64,000 nt of DNA from JAIVHA01 sp965367295 (GCA_965367295.1 CBDUHN010000010.1:9241-73240), one strand, 5' to 3'. Shown: positions 44,072 to 53,470, counted from the first letter of the stretch. Program-made: numbers and translations. Notes: generated from the sequence alone by a model not told the origin.

Positions 44072-46546
44072 ATGCGCATCCGGCTACAGCACAAGTTCCT
44101 TATGGTGGTGACGCCACTGATCGTAATGCCGCTGTTGCTGCTCGGCTGGTTCGCCTACGACCAGTTGGAACAGACCACCCGGGAAAAAACCCTCACCCAG
44201 ATCAACACCCTGTTGCAGCAGGTCAATCTGCAGGTGCAGGACCGGATCCGTACCACCCGGGCAAACGCGGAACTGTTTTCCAATGCAATGCTGGTACAGA
44301 AATACATGCTCAGTGATGAGGCGGAACGCTACCGCCTGATGCAACCTACCCTGCTCAGGCAATTCGCCAGCTACCTGGATGCCTATCCCGAATACAATGA
44401 TATCCGTATCGTCCTGCCAGATGGTTATGTCGATAGCAGCCTGTCCGCGAAGGGATACGCAGACGACCGCATGAGCATCAGCGAGATGCCTTATTTCCAG
44501 ACAGCGCTGACCCAACAGGACACCATCAACTGCAGCTTCATCCCCACCCCCGACCACCAGGGCATGATGATGCTGGCCTCGAAACGCATCGAATTGATCG
44601 ATCGTTCTATCGACCCCATTCTGTCAAAAACCCTGCTGCGGGGCTTTTTGCTGATTACCGCCAATCTCTCCTTCCTCCAGGAACAAATTGAAAAAAGCGC
44701 CATAGGAAAACGGGGCTTTCTGTTCGTAACCGATCGCAGTGGCCGCACCCTGTACAGTCATGGCAATGAACTGTCCGGTATCCACATAGACGGCAGCCAT
44801 ATACCGGCGCATCCTGCCCCGGCATCCGACACCCAGACCAGCACCCTTGTGCTCAATGGCGAGGAATACCTGCTGAAGGGTTATTCGCTGGACGAGCATC
44901 TGAAACTATTCGCGGCACTCCCGCGCAGTGAATTGCGCTATAACAGTAGTCGCCTCGGCATGGCCGTCGCCACCGTTACCCTGATCACGATTCTGCTCAC
45001 CATATCGATGGTGTACTTTGCGGTACGACGCCATTTGATCCGGCCGATCGAGGCCCTGAGTCTGGTGGCAAACGAAATCGGCTCCGGTAACCTGGACATC
45101 ACCGTGCCACCTGGATCGCGCGACGAGCTCGGCGAGCTTGCCAACGCATTTGGCGAGATGAAAAACAGCCTTCAGCACAGTCATGAGCAGATTCGCTATC
45201 TTGCCTATCACGACAATGTTACCGGACTGCCCAATCGCACCATGTTTCGCGAATATCTCCAGGATGTCCTGCTGAAGGCCAAGTGCGATGATCGGGAAGC
45301 GGCGCTGCTATTCCTGGACCTGGACAATTTCAAACGGGTGAATGACACCCTGGGCCATCAGGCGGGCGATGAACTGCTGCAGGAGCTGGCGCGAAGGCTG
45401 TCCAAATGCGTTCGCCAGGGCGACCATCTGAGCATCACCGGCAAAGAGCAGACCCCTGAACTGGTTGCGCGGCTTGGGGGTGATGAATTCATCATCCTGC
45501 TACCAGATATCCAGGACCCGCATACCCCCGGCCTGGTGGCAGAACGGATCCTGGAGGCATTCAGCACCCCGGCTGTGATCCGGGAACAGGAACTCCACAT
45601 CAGCACCAGCATCGGGATCACCCTGTATCCCAGGGACGGGAATGATGTCGCCACCCTGATCAAGCACGCCGATATCGCCATGTACCATGCCAAGAGGCGC
45701 GGCAAAAAGAATTACCAGTATTACTCCAGTGATCTCGATGAGAGCACCAGCCGACAGCTGGCACTGGAAAACAAGCTGCGGCGAGCCATCACCAATGGCA
45801 ACCTGGTACTGCATTTCCAGCCCCAGCTGGATGCCGCCTCCCAGCAGGTGATCGGTGCGGAGGCCCTGGTCCGCTGGCAGGATGAAGAACTGGGTCTTCT
45901 CTACCCGGATACCTTCATCGGTCTGGCGGAAGAAACCGGGCTCATCGTCCCCATGGGAGAATGGGTATTACGGGAAGCCTGTGCCCGTTGCGTGGCATGG
46001 CATGACATGGGGTATACACACTTATCGGTGGCCGTGAACCTGTCGCCGATACAGGCGCGTCTGCCCAACCTGCCGGCACTGGTTGACTCCATTCTGAAGG
46101 AGACCGGACTGCCAGCCCGGCATCTCGAACTGGAGATCACTGAATCGACCCTGCTGGATCTCGAGGGGGATACCAATCAGACCCTGAACCAGCTGATCGA
46201 ACAGGGTATTGCGCTTGCCATCGACGATTTCGGCACCGGTTATTCCTCGCTGGTATATTTGAAGCGTTTCCGCTTCGACAAGCTGAAAATCGACCGCAGC
46301 TTTGTGCGCGACCTGGAAAACGATCAGGATGACGCCGCTATCTGCGCGGCCATAATCGCCATGGCGCATAAACTCGGGGTACGGGTCACGGCGGAAGGCG
46401 TGGAAACACCAGCCCAGATGCAGCAACTGGTGGACTGGTCGTGCGATGAATTGCAGGGTTACCTGTTCTCCAAACCCGTGGAGGATGCCTTGTTTCTCGA
46501 TTACCTCAGCAGCCGCATACCCAGAGTCCAGACGCGCCGCAATTAG
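44072..46546 (+). CDS. Membrane GGDEF-EAL protein (MbaA-like), cyclic-di-GMP turnover
   Basis: An 824-residue inner-membrane enzyme. Transmembrane helix about 8-28, a Cache-like periplasmic domain (about 35-285), a second helix (about 293-315), HAMP (about 320-370), then GGDEF and EAL domains. The GGDEF signature is complete (RLGGDEF, residues 469-473) and so is EAL (597-599), with DDFGTGYSS later, so both activities are possible. The RxxD inhibitory site normally five residues before GGDEF is not visible. Partner of the periplasmic protein encoded just upstream. Net synthase or phosphodiesterase action is unknown. Confidence 0.93.
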   Translation: MRIRLQHKFLMVVTPLIVMPLLLLGWFAYDQLEQTTREKTLTQINTLLQQVNLQVQDRIRTTRANAELFSNAMLVQKYMLSDEAERYRLMQPTLLRQFASYLDAYPEYNDIRIVLPDGYVDSSLSAKGYADDRMSISEMPYFQTALTQQDTINCSFIPTPDHQGMMMLASKRIELIDRSIDPILSKTLLRGFLLITANLSFLQEQIEKSAIGKRGFLFVTDRSGRTLYSHGNELSGIHIDGSHIPAHPAPASDTQTSTLVLNGEEYLLKGYSLDEHLKLFAALPRSELRYNSSRLGMAVATVTLITILLTISMVYFAVRRHLIRPIEALSLVANEIGSGNLDITVPPGSRDELGELANAFGEMKNSLQHSHEQIRYLAYHDNVTGLPNRTMFREYLQDVLLKAKCDDREAALLFLDLDNFKRVNDTLGHQAGDELLQELARRLSKCVRQGDHLSITGKEQTPELVARLGGDEFIILLPDIQDPHTPGLVAERILEAFSTPAVIREQELHISTSIGITLYPRDGNDVATLIKHADIAMYHAKRRGKKNYQYYSSDLDESTSRQLALENKLRRAITNGNLVLHFQPQLDAASQQVIGAEALVRWQDEELGLLYPDTFIGLAEETGLIVPMGEWVLREACARCVAWHDMGYTHLSVAVNLSPIQARLPNLPALVDSILKETGLPARHLELEITESTLLDLEGDTNQTLNQLIEQGIALAIDDFGTGYSSLVYLKRFRFDKLKIDRSFVRDLENDQDDAAICAAIIAMAHKLGVRVTAEGVETPAQMQQLVDWSCDELQGYLFSKPVEDALFLDYLSSRIPRVQTRRN

Positions 46547-46614
46547 GGTCTGCTCACCCCGGCCGCGCCGAGGCCGCGGGATCAGGACAGGCCCCGACCC
46601 CGCACACTGACGAG

Positions 46615-47349
46615 CTACTGCAGTACCGGACGGGCGTTGTGCGATTGCAGTGGACGGTTGTTGTGGCCATGAACCGCATGGGAAAAGTGCTCGACCTGCT
46701 CTTTGGAAAGAGTGAGTGGAGTCTTCATCACCTGCCACCAGACACCCTCGCTGCAAGGCGGGGTGGTGAGCGAACCGTTGAAGCGGTAGTAGTCGCGTTC
46801 CGCCGGCAGCATCGCGAGCGGACTCACCTTTACGTTCAGCGCATGCCGTTCGCCGCTCTTCATGGGCATGTCTTTCCATAAGCGTGCCACAGCCGCATTC
46901 TCCCTGCCTTCCTCGAACATCACGGCGATCACAGCCAGATTGCCCTCGGCATCGGCATGCACGAAATGGGCTTCCAGCGGGTATTCCCTGCCCTCGATAC
47001 GATTCTCGCTGGGGGTATGGAAATGCACCTGTTTCAGCTCGAAGCGGTGGCCTCCAAGCATAAGAAAATTGCCCGCCGGGAAATTGGCCTGCACGGTATG
47101 GCCATTGTTGAGAATCTCGCTGGCATCGCGGGGATAGTCGATTTCCAATGCCGGCAGGTCCGCCTCGATCACATCCACCACATCGATGGGCGACTGATTC
47201 TTGCCCGTCGCACAAAGTCTGTAGGAGGGATCCAGCTCACCCCAGTTTTCAGGCCCTTCATGCCCCGTATAGCCCCAGTGCGTGCCCGTTCCGGCATGGG
47301 CAAGCGGTGCGATCAGCGATAACGCCACAACGAATATCGTTTTGTTCAT
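46615..47349 (-). CDS. Alpha-family carbonic anhydrase, periplasmic
   Basis: A 244-residue zinc enzyme interconverting CO2 and bicarbonate. Sec signal (about 1-19, ending AHA). Alpha-class features: GKNQSPID, the zinc histidines in VHFHTPSEN and EAHFVH, and GSLTTPPCSEGV near the end. Two cysteines (RLCATG and PPCSEG) can form the usual disulfide. The start MNKTIF at 47349 follows AAGGAG. Periplasmic CO2 hydration could support carbon supply or pH control in an autotroph; that use is inferred. It points towards, and converges on, the GGDEF-EAL gene. Confidence 0.96.
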   Translation of the reverse strand: MNKTIFVVALSLIAPLAHAGTGTHWGYTGHEGPENWGELDPSYRLCATGKNQSPIDVVDVIEADLPALEIDYPRDASEILNNGHTVQANFPAGNFLMLGGHRFELKQVHFHTPSENRIEGREYPLEAHFVHADAEGNLAVIAVMFEEGRENAAVARLWKDMPMKSGERHALNVKVSPLAMLPAERDYYRFNGSLTTPPCSEGVWWQVMKTPLTLSKEQVEHFSHAVHGHNNRPLQSHNARPVLQ

Positions 47350-47532
47350 CCATACACTCCTTGTCGATCGAAAAATACAACGGGCAACCCCTGGTGCGGA
47401 TGCACCGGCAGACAGCCCACCCAAATCCTGGACAACGGTCGAGCGGAAATCACGTTTCCGGTGCCCCTGGCTATTGGATTCGAATCATATGGGCGCTCTC
47501 GTAATCAGCCCGAATGAGCAGGCAGGCAGTGG

Positions 47533-48138
47533 CTACTTCACCGTCGCCTGCAGGGCGCGGCGAATGATCTCTTCCGCGGCCAGATCCTGGCAGTCGATGC
47601 CACGTACCATCTTGCTGGCCTCCGGTGGTTTGTAGCCCAGGGCGATCAGGGCACCGACGGCCTCTTCAACCGGGTTGGCCGGGGCCGCGAGCCCCGGCTT
47701 CGCGCCACTGACGGAGGGCCGGTCCGCCGGCTGCCAGTCATCGAGCCGATCGGCCATTTCCACCACCAGCCGTTCAGCGGTCTTCTTGCCCACACCGGGC
47801 AGCCGCACCAGGGAGGCGACATCCTTTTCCTGTACACAGCGCACGAAGGCATGGGTATCCATGCCGGAAAGAATGGTCAGCGCCAGCTTGGCACCGACGC
47901 CATTAACCTTGATCAGGGCCCGGAACAGGGCACGGTCCGTTACCTTGCCGAAGCCGAACAGGGTATGGGCATCCTCACGCACCACCAGGTGGGTGTAGAG
48001 AATCACCTCGCTACCCACGGCGGGCAGGTCGTAGAAAGTGGTCATGGGGGCATGGACTTCATAGCCCACGCCCTGCACGTCGAGCAGCAGCTCCGGGGGC
48101 TGTTTTTCCAGCAGCGTACCGCGCAGTCTTCCGATCAC
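47533..48138 (-). CDS. ruvA: Holliday junction branch migration protein RuvA
   Basis: A 201-residue DNA-binding protein that forms tetramers on Holliday junctions. N-terminal OB-fold (MIGRLRGTLLEKQ, LLDVQGVGYEV), two helix-hairpin-helix motifs (LIKVNGVGAKLALTIL, LVRLPGVGKKTAERLV), and the C-terminal domain that contacts RuvB. Translation starts at GTG, overlapping the ruvC stop by four bases. ruvB does not follow. Confidence 0.97.
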   Translation of the reverse strand: MIGRLRGTLLEKQPPELLLDVQGVGYEVHAPMTTFYDLPAVGSEVILYTHLVVREDAHTLFGFGKVTDRALFRALIKVNGVGAKLALTILSGMDTHAFVRCVQEKDVASLVRLPGVGKKTAERLVVEMADRLDDWQPADRPSVSGAKPGLAAPANPVEEAVGALIALGYKPPEASKMVRGIDCQDLAAEEIIRRALQATVK

Positions 48139-48662
48139 CGCAGGCGTCCTCCTCGACTGGCCACCGCCTGGGGTATGCGATTCAGGGTCTGGCCCATGTG
48201 ACCGTGACAGACCGCCACCGCCAGGGCATCGGCGGCATCCTCCTGCGGGGTATCGGGCAGCTTGAGCAGGACACGGATCATGTGCTGCACCTGGGCCTTG
48301 TCGGCACCACCCTTGCCCACCACCGCCTGCTTGATCTCGCGTGGCGAATATTCCGCCACCGGCAAGGACTGGGTGACGCCGGCACAGATGGCGGCACCGC
48401 GCGCCTGGCCGAGTTTGAGGGCGGAATCGGCGTTGCGGGCCATGAATACCCGCTCGATGGCCATTTCATGGGGCTGGAATTCGCGCATCAGTTCCGACAG
48501 GTCGGCAAAGATCATGCCGAGCTTTTCCGGCAGGTTTTCACCACTGACCCGCAGGCAGCCACTGCTGATATAGCGCAGCTCGCGACCCCGCTGTTCGATG
48601 ATACCGTAGCCGGTGAGACGGGAGCCGGGGTCGATCCCGAGAATGCGTAGCGTGGCAGTGAT
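48135..48662 (-). CDS. ruvC: Crossover junction endonuclease RuvC, with nonstandard start codon
   Basis: A 175-residue Holliday-junction resolvase. Catalytic acidic residues sit in ILGIDPGSRLTGYG, AIERVFMARNADSALKLG and DAADALAVAVCH. Between the yebC stop (TAA at 48692-48690) and the conserved LGIDPG there is no ATG, GTG or TTG in frame; the first such codon is an ATG at codon 50, which would delete the first active-site aspartate. The best start is ATC at 48662, seven bases after GAGGGG, giving the right length against E. coli (173). ATT before LGIDPG is a poorer option. Coupling with yebC (27 bp upstream) may help. A sequencing error cannot be excluded. Confidence 0.93.
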   Translation of the reverse strand: MTATLRILGIDPGSRLTGYGIIEQRGRELRYISSGCLRVSGENLPEKLGMIFADLSELMREFQPHEMAIERVFMARNADSALKLGQARGAAICAGVTQSLPVAEYSPREIKQAVVGKGGADKAQVQHMIRVLLKLPDTPQEDAADALAVAVCHGHMGQTLNRIPQAVASRGGRLR

Positions 48663-48689
48663 GGTCGTACCCCTCGTGGCCGGCGGCCG

Positions 48690-49436
48690 TTACTGGATGT
48701 TCGCATACACCTCTTCGGAGATGTCGGCGTTGGAATAGACGTTCTGCACGTCATCGAGGTCTTCCAGACGGTCCAGCATGCGCAGCAGCTTTTCCGCGTC
48801 TTCCGCCTCCAGCGGCGAAAGGTTCTCGGCCCGCATGGTGACCTCGGCCTGCTCCGGCTCCAGGCCGGCGGCGACCATGGCCTCCTTCACGACCATGAAG
48901 TCGGCGGGTTCGACCAGCACATCCACAGAGCCGTCATCATTGGACACGACATCATTGGCGCCAGCCTCCAGGGCGGCCTCCATGATTGCATCCTCGTCAC
49001 AGCCGGGGGCGTAACTGAGTACTCCGGTGTGGGTGAACTGGAAGGCCACGGAACCGCTGGTGCCCAGGTTGCCGCCGGCCTTGGTAAAGGCGTGGCGCAC
49101 CTCGGCCACAGTACGATTGCGGTTATCGGTCATGCAGTCGACCATCACCGCCACACCGCCGGGGCCATACCCCTCGTAGCGGACCTCTTCGTAGTTCTCG
49201 CCTTCCTGGGCACCAGCGCCGCGCTTGATGGCGCGCTCGATGGTGTCCTTGGACATGTTGGCGGTCAGGGCATTGTCCACCGCCAGGCGCAGCCGCGGGT
49301 TGGCGTTGGGATCGGGATCGCCCATGCGGGCCGCCACGGTGATTTCACGAATGAACTTGGTGAAGAGCTTGCCGCGTTTCGCGTCCTGGGCCTTCTTGCG
49401 GTGCTGGATATTGGCCCATTTGCTGTGTCCTGCCAT
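48690..49436 (-). CDS. yebC: YebC/PmpR-family regulatory protein
   Basis: A 248-residue cytoplasmic protein of the TACO1/YebC family; family members act as transcription regulators or aid translation of difficult sequences. The conserved start MAGHSKWANIQHRKKAQDAK fixes ATG 49436. Typical later blocks are GGNLGTSGSVAFQF and ADFMVVKEAM. First gene of yebC-ruvC-ruvA. Confidence 0.96.
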   Translation of the reverse strand: MAGHSKWANIQHRKKAQDAKRGKLFTKFIREITVAARMGDPDPNANPRLRLAVDNALTANMSKDTIERAIKRGAGAQEGENYEEVRYEGYGPGGVAVMVDCMTDNRNRTVAEVRHAFTKAGGNLGTSGSVAFQFTHTGVLSYAPGCDEDAIMEAALEAGANDVVSNDDGSVDVLVEPADFMVVKEAMVAAGLEPEQAEVTMRAENLSPLEAEDAEKLLRMLDRLEDLDDVQNVYSNADISEEVYANIQ

Positions 49437-49516
49437 AGTCGTCTCGCTGAAAAAATACTCTGGGCGGGATTCTAACATTCCGCGCCCGTTCAGGGCACGC
49501 ACCATACCCCCCACGG

Positions 49517-49540
49517 CAAAACGGGGCCCACAGGCCCCGT
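49517..49540 (-). terminator. Intrinsic terminator of the FadL-type gene
   Basis: ACGGGGCC (49521-49528) pairs with GGCCCCGT (49533-49540) around CACA. Four A residues at 49517-49520 give a short T tract on the minus strand. It lies 26 bp after the stop codon at 49566. Confidence 0.75.
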
Positions 49541-49565
49541 CCGTACCACACCTTCAGATGATCCT

Positions 49566-50933
49566 TCAGAACTTCCAGGCGTAGCTGAACTCCAGGGCGT
49601 ACTGGTCCATGGCGATATCGGCCCGATAGACGTCCTGCACACCGCCACCCAGGTCAGCCTGGTAAACGAAACTCTGCTTTTCTTCCGGTACCCACATGGC
49701 AGCCACGGTGATCTCGTTGGTATCGTTGGGCGTATAGGTGAAACCCGCGGTCAGGTGTTTCTCCACCACGGCCAGCGAGATGATGTTGAACAGGTTCTGG
49801 TCTTCCTCGATGGGGCTCTTGCCGTAGTTGAAACCCGCACGCCAGGTCCACCTGTCGTTGTACTCATACGCCACGCCCAGTTTGTATACGGTCTGGTCAC
49901 CCCAGCCGAAACCGAAGCCATTGTCGTTACCGAGCGCCCTGGGGATGCCCGACGGACCTACACTCAGCGCGGCCCCCAGCGAGTCCACGAATTCCTGGCC
50001 GGTCGGCCCCTTGTTGCCCGTGGTTTTCACCTCACTGTAGAGGATACGGACCACATCGAAGCCGACCATGACCCTGGGCGATGCCTGGAAAGCAATCCCG
50101 ATGCCGTAATTGGCGGGGATATCGAAGTCACCCTGCTCGGAGAACAGGCCCGCATATTGGTCGAATTCCTGCATATAGATCTTGGAGGCTGCGGTGGCAC
50201 CCACCGTGACCGCATCGGTCAGGTGACCCGTCCAGCCCAGGCGCACACCGGCACCCCAGGCATCATCATTGCCGTTGTTGGTGACGTTGGCGGCATCACT
50301 GGAGAAGGCGGTAAACAGACCCATGCCGTACGCGCGGAAAGTCTGGTAACCGACCAGCAGCGAGGCCCCCACCGCATGGTCTTCGTTGATTTTGTAGGCT
50401 ACGGAAGGCGCCAGAATCAATTGCGCCAGATTGACACCGAGCGTGCCGGTATTCGGGAAGCTGGGCGGTGGATTGGGTGCCGTGAAATTCGCGGCGGCCG
50501 GTCCGAATGCCTGGGCAAATATATTGGTACCGTAACGGGTATTCAGACCGCCATTGGCATAGGCCACAAAGCTGTAGCTCAGGTCATCATCCTGCTTGAC
50601 GATGCCGGCATGGGGAACGGCGAAGAGCGTGGCACCACTCCGGTCTGCCGAAACCGCCCCACCCATGCCAGTGGCATCGAGCGTGGCATTGCGATTCGGA
50701 TTGAACAATTCCATCCCGGCATCTGCCCGGTTTCCGACGAAGGCGATACCCGCGGGGTTTGCCGATGCCGCGGTGGCATCCTGGGGAAGTGCAATGGCGA
50801 CACCTGCCATGCCCCGCGACTTGGACCCGACACCAATGCCGAAAAACCCGTTAGTGGCCCAACTGCTGGTGGAGACTCCAAGGGTTGCTCCCAGTACCAG
50901 CGTGGTGGTGGCGGACTTGATGGATTGCTTCAT
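49566..50933 (-). CDS. FadL/TodX-family outer-membrane channel (paralogue B)
   Basis: A 455-residue barrel paralogous to the gene at 18356-19831: both share TNGYF/TNGFF after the signal, the GMAGV hatch with NPA, NRADAGxELFNPNR, SKIYMQEFD, GDFDIPANY and the ending FSYAWKF. ATG 50933 follows AGGAG and opens a Sec signal (cleavage near SWA-TNGFF). Substrate unknown. Its own terminator follows. It sits between yebC and nudB, which are usually close neighbours. Confidence 0.92.
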   Translation of the reverse strand: MKQSIKSATTTLVLGATLGVSTSSWATNGFFGIGVGSKSRGMAGVAIALPQDATAASANPAGIAFVGNRADAGMELFNPNRNATLDATGMGGAVSADRSGATLFAVPHAGIVKQDDDLSYSFVAYANGGLNTRYGTNIFAQAFGPAAANFTAPNPPPSFPNTGTLGVNLAQLILAPSVAYKINEDHAVGASLLVGYQTFRAYGMGLFTAFSSDAANVTNNGNDDAWGAGVRLGWTGHLTDAVTVGATAASKIYMQEFDQYAGLFSEQGDFDIPANYGIGIAFQASPRVMVGFDVVRILYSEVKTTGNKGPTGQEFVDSLGAALSVGPSGIPRALGNDNGFGFGWGDQTVYKLGVAYEYNDRWTWRAGFNYGKSPIEEDQNLFNIISLAVVEKHLTAGFTYTPNDTNEITVAAMWVPEEKQSFVYQADLGGGVQDVYRADIAMDQYALEFSYAWKF

Positions 50934-51200
50934 TACTACATCTCCTGCAACAGCCAGGCCCTGCCCTGCAACTGCATTGAAAAAATCATTGGTGGATTGG
51001 AAACACTCGACTCGCTGCTTCATGCAGGTCTGGGGCCGCTCCCGCAGCCGACCAGGTTACATGTGGGGAAATTCATCCCCTACATGGTTCAAAGTAGCCC
51101 CTCGATTGCCACTCCTAGACATCGGCTGCCCAAAACCCGACTTAAGCCTGAATCTTTCATTCACCGGCAACTGCTGAATGATTCTCCACACCCGGCCCCT

Positions 51201-51644
51201 TCAGTATTGCGGCACGAAGTGGAGAATCGCATGCCGGTTTGTTTCGGAGCTCGCCCGGGTTGCCGCCACCTCCCGCGGCAGCCACAGATACTGCGTATGC
51301 TCTGCCAGATGCAGGCGGATATCCGGCCGGGTGTCATATTCCAGCCGGAATACATGTTCGGTGTTTTCACGGATATCCGGTGCATAGCGTGACCGCCAGG
51401 CCGGGTGGATGGGGAAGTGGTTGATCTTGCCGCAATCCACCAGCCCTCTGCCCGCCGCAAGCCCCGTCTCCTCTGCCACCTCGCGCCGGGCAGCCTGGAG
51501 CGGGGCTTCCCCCCACTCCAGGCTGCCCGTCACCGACTGCCAGTAGCCCGACGGCTGGCAGCGCTCCAGAAGCAGCACCTCGCCGGACCGGGTGTAAATG
51601 ACCACCAGCACCGACTCGGGGCGTTTGTAGGGCTGTGCCTGCAT
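51201..51644 (-). CDS. nudB: Dihydroneopterin triphosphate diphosphatase NudB
   Basis: A 147-residue Nudix hydrolase of folate synthesis that removes pyrophosphate from dihydroneopterin triphosphate. The Nudix box GSLEWGEAPLQAARREVAEE plus TG is complete (GX5EX7REUXEEXGU), near residues 37-60. The start ATG at 51644 lies about 38 bp after the aspS stop, consistent with the aspS-nudB order of gammaproteobacteria. Confidence 0.93.
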   Translation of the reverse strand: MQAQPYKRPESVLVVIYTRSGEVLLLERCQPSGYWQSVTGSLEWGEAPLQAARREVAEETGLAAGRGLVDCGKINHFPIHPAWRSRYAPDIRENTEHVFRLEYDTRPDIRLHLAEHTQYLWLPREVAATRASSETNRHAILHFVPQY

Positions 51645-51682
51645 GGCGTAACACCCCGGTGAACCGGGGCATGTGCGGCGGC

Positions 51683-53470
51683 CTAGTCGGCCTTCGGCTC
51701 CGAAACCGGTTTGCGCAGGCGAATCGACAGCTCGCGCAACTGTGCCTCACCCACTTCCGAGGGCGCATCGGTAAGCAGGCAGGCCGCGGTCTGGGTCTTG
51801 GGAAAGGCCATCACTTCGCGGATGGAAGCGGCACCGGTCATCAGCATGACCAGGCGATCCATGCCGAAGGCGATGCCGCCGTGGGGCGGACAGCCATACT
51901 GCAGGGCGGTGAGCAGGAAGCCGAACTTCTCACTGGCCTCCTCATCGCTGATACCCAGCAGTTCGAATACCCGGGTCTGCACCTGGGAGCGGAAGATACG
52001 CATGGAGCCACCGCCCAGTTCGGTGCCGTTCAGCACCATGTCATAGGCGCGCGATTTGCAGGCGGCCGGATCGCTATCGAGCAGCGGCAGATCGGATTCG
52101 CGCGGCGAGGTGAAGGGATGATGCAGGGACACCCAACGGTTGGCGCCCTCGTCCCATTCGAACATGGGGAAGTCCACCACCCACAGGGGCGCCCATTCAC
52201 CCTGCAGCAGGCCACGATCATGGCCCAGCTTCACACGCAGAGCACCGAGCGCCTCGTTGACGATCCTCGTTTTGTCGGCGCCGAAGAACACCAGGTCACC
52301 GGACTGGGCACCGGTGCGCTCCATGATGGCGCTGACCACCTCGTCGGGCAGGAACTTGAGGATGGGCGACTGCAGTCCGTCACGACCGGCGGCGGCATCA
52401 TTGACCTTGATATAGGCCAGTCCCTTGGCACCGTAGATGCCGACAAACTTGGTGTAGTCGTCGATCTCCTTGCGCGACAGCTCGCCACCCTGGGGCAGAC
52501 GCAGCGCCGCCACCCTGCCATGGGGATCGCAGGCCGGACCGGAAAACACCTTGAACTCCACACCCTGCATCAGGTCGCCCACGTCCACCAGCTCCAGCGG
52601 GATGCGCAGGTCGGGCTTGTCGGAACCGTAGCGCAGCATGGCCTCGTCGTAATCCATGCGCGGGAAGGGGTTGGGCAGTTCCACGTCGAGCACGTCCTTG
52701 AACAGACCGCGCATCATGCCTTCCATCAGCCCCATCAGGTCATTTTCATCCAGGAACGAGGTCTCGATATCGAGCTGGGTGAATTCAGGCTGGCGGTCGG
52801 CGCGCAGGTCCTCGTCGCGGAAACAGCGCACGATCTGGTAGTAACGATCCATACCGGACATCATCAGCAGCTGCTTGAACAGCTGCGGCGACTGCGGCAG
52901 GGCGAAGAAGGTACCGGGATGGGTGCGGCTCGGCACCAGGTAGTCGCGGGCACCTTCCGGCGTGGCCTTGGTGAGGATCGGCGTCTCGATGTCGAGGAAC
53001 CCTTCGGCGTCCAGGTAGTTGCGCAGGAAACGGCTCACCTGTGAGCGCAGCCGCAGCCGCTGCTGCATCTGCGGCCGGCGTAGGTCCAGATAGCGATAGC
53101 GCAACCGGTGTTCCTCGGAGACGCTGTCATCATCGAGCTGAAAGGGCGGGGTTTCCGAGGCATTCAGAATGATAAGTTCGAGTCCCAGCACTTCCACCTG
53201 GCCGGTGGCCAGTTCGGGATTCTCGGTGCCGGCCGGACGACGGCGCACCCGGCCTCTCACCTGCAGCACGTATTCATTGCGCACCCGTTCGGCGGTGGCG
53301 AAAGTGGCCTCGGCATCGGGATCGAACACCACCTGCACCAGGCCCTCGCGGTCCCTCAGGTCGACAAAAATCACCCCGCCGTGATCACGGCGCCGGTTGA
53401 CCCAACCCGCCAGAGTAACTTCCTGGTCCAGAAGGGATTCGTTGACTTCACCACAGTACAGACTACGCAT
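51683..53470 (-). CDS. aspS: Aspartate--tRNA ligase
   Basis: A 595-residue class II synthetase. N-terminal OB-fold anticodon-binding domain (about 1-110), catalytic core with motif 2 FRDEDLRADRQPEFTQLD, a GAD insertion domain (about 290-425), and motif 3 GIAFGMDRLVMLM. Length matches bacterial AspRS (E. coli 590). Whether it also charges tRNA-Asn cannot be decided here. Upstream is the FmdB-type gene; nudB follows. Confidence 0.98.
   Translation of the reverse strand: MRSLYCGEVNESLLDQEVTLAGWVNRRRDHGGVIFVDLRDREGLVQVVFDPDAEATFATAERVRNEYVLQVRGRVRRRPAGTENPELATGQVEVLGLELIILNASETPPFQLDDDSVSEEHRLRYRYLDLRRPQMQQRLRLRSQVSRFLRNYLDAEGFLDIETPILTKATPEGARDYLVPSRTHPGTFFALPQSPQLFKQLLMMSGMDRYYQIVRCFRDEDLRADRQPEFTQLDIETSFLDENDLMGLMEGMMRGLFKDVLDVELPNPFPRMDYDEAMLRYGSDKPDLRIPLELVDVGDLMQGVEFKVFSGPACDPHGRVAALRLPQGGELSRKEIDDYTKFVGIYGAKGLAYIKVNDAAAGRDGLQSPILKFLPDEVVSAIMERTGAQSGDLVFFGADKTRIVNEALGALRVKLGHDRGLLQGEWAPLWVVDFPMFEWDEGANRWVSLHHPFTSPRESDLPLLDSDPAACKSRAYDMVLNGTELGGGSMRIFRSQVQTRVFELLGISDEEASEKFGFLLTALQYGCPPHGGIAFGMDRLVMLMTGAASIREVMAFPKTQTAACLLTDAPSEVGEAQLRELSIRLRKPVSEPKAD

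Noticed and set aside
49755..51392. A 545-codon plus-strand frame opposite the FadL paralogue and nudB
   Set aside because: Antisense to two well-supported genes, with no motif of its own.
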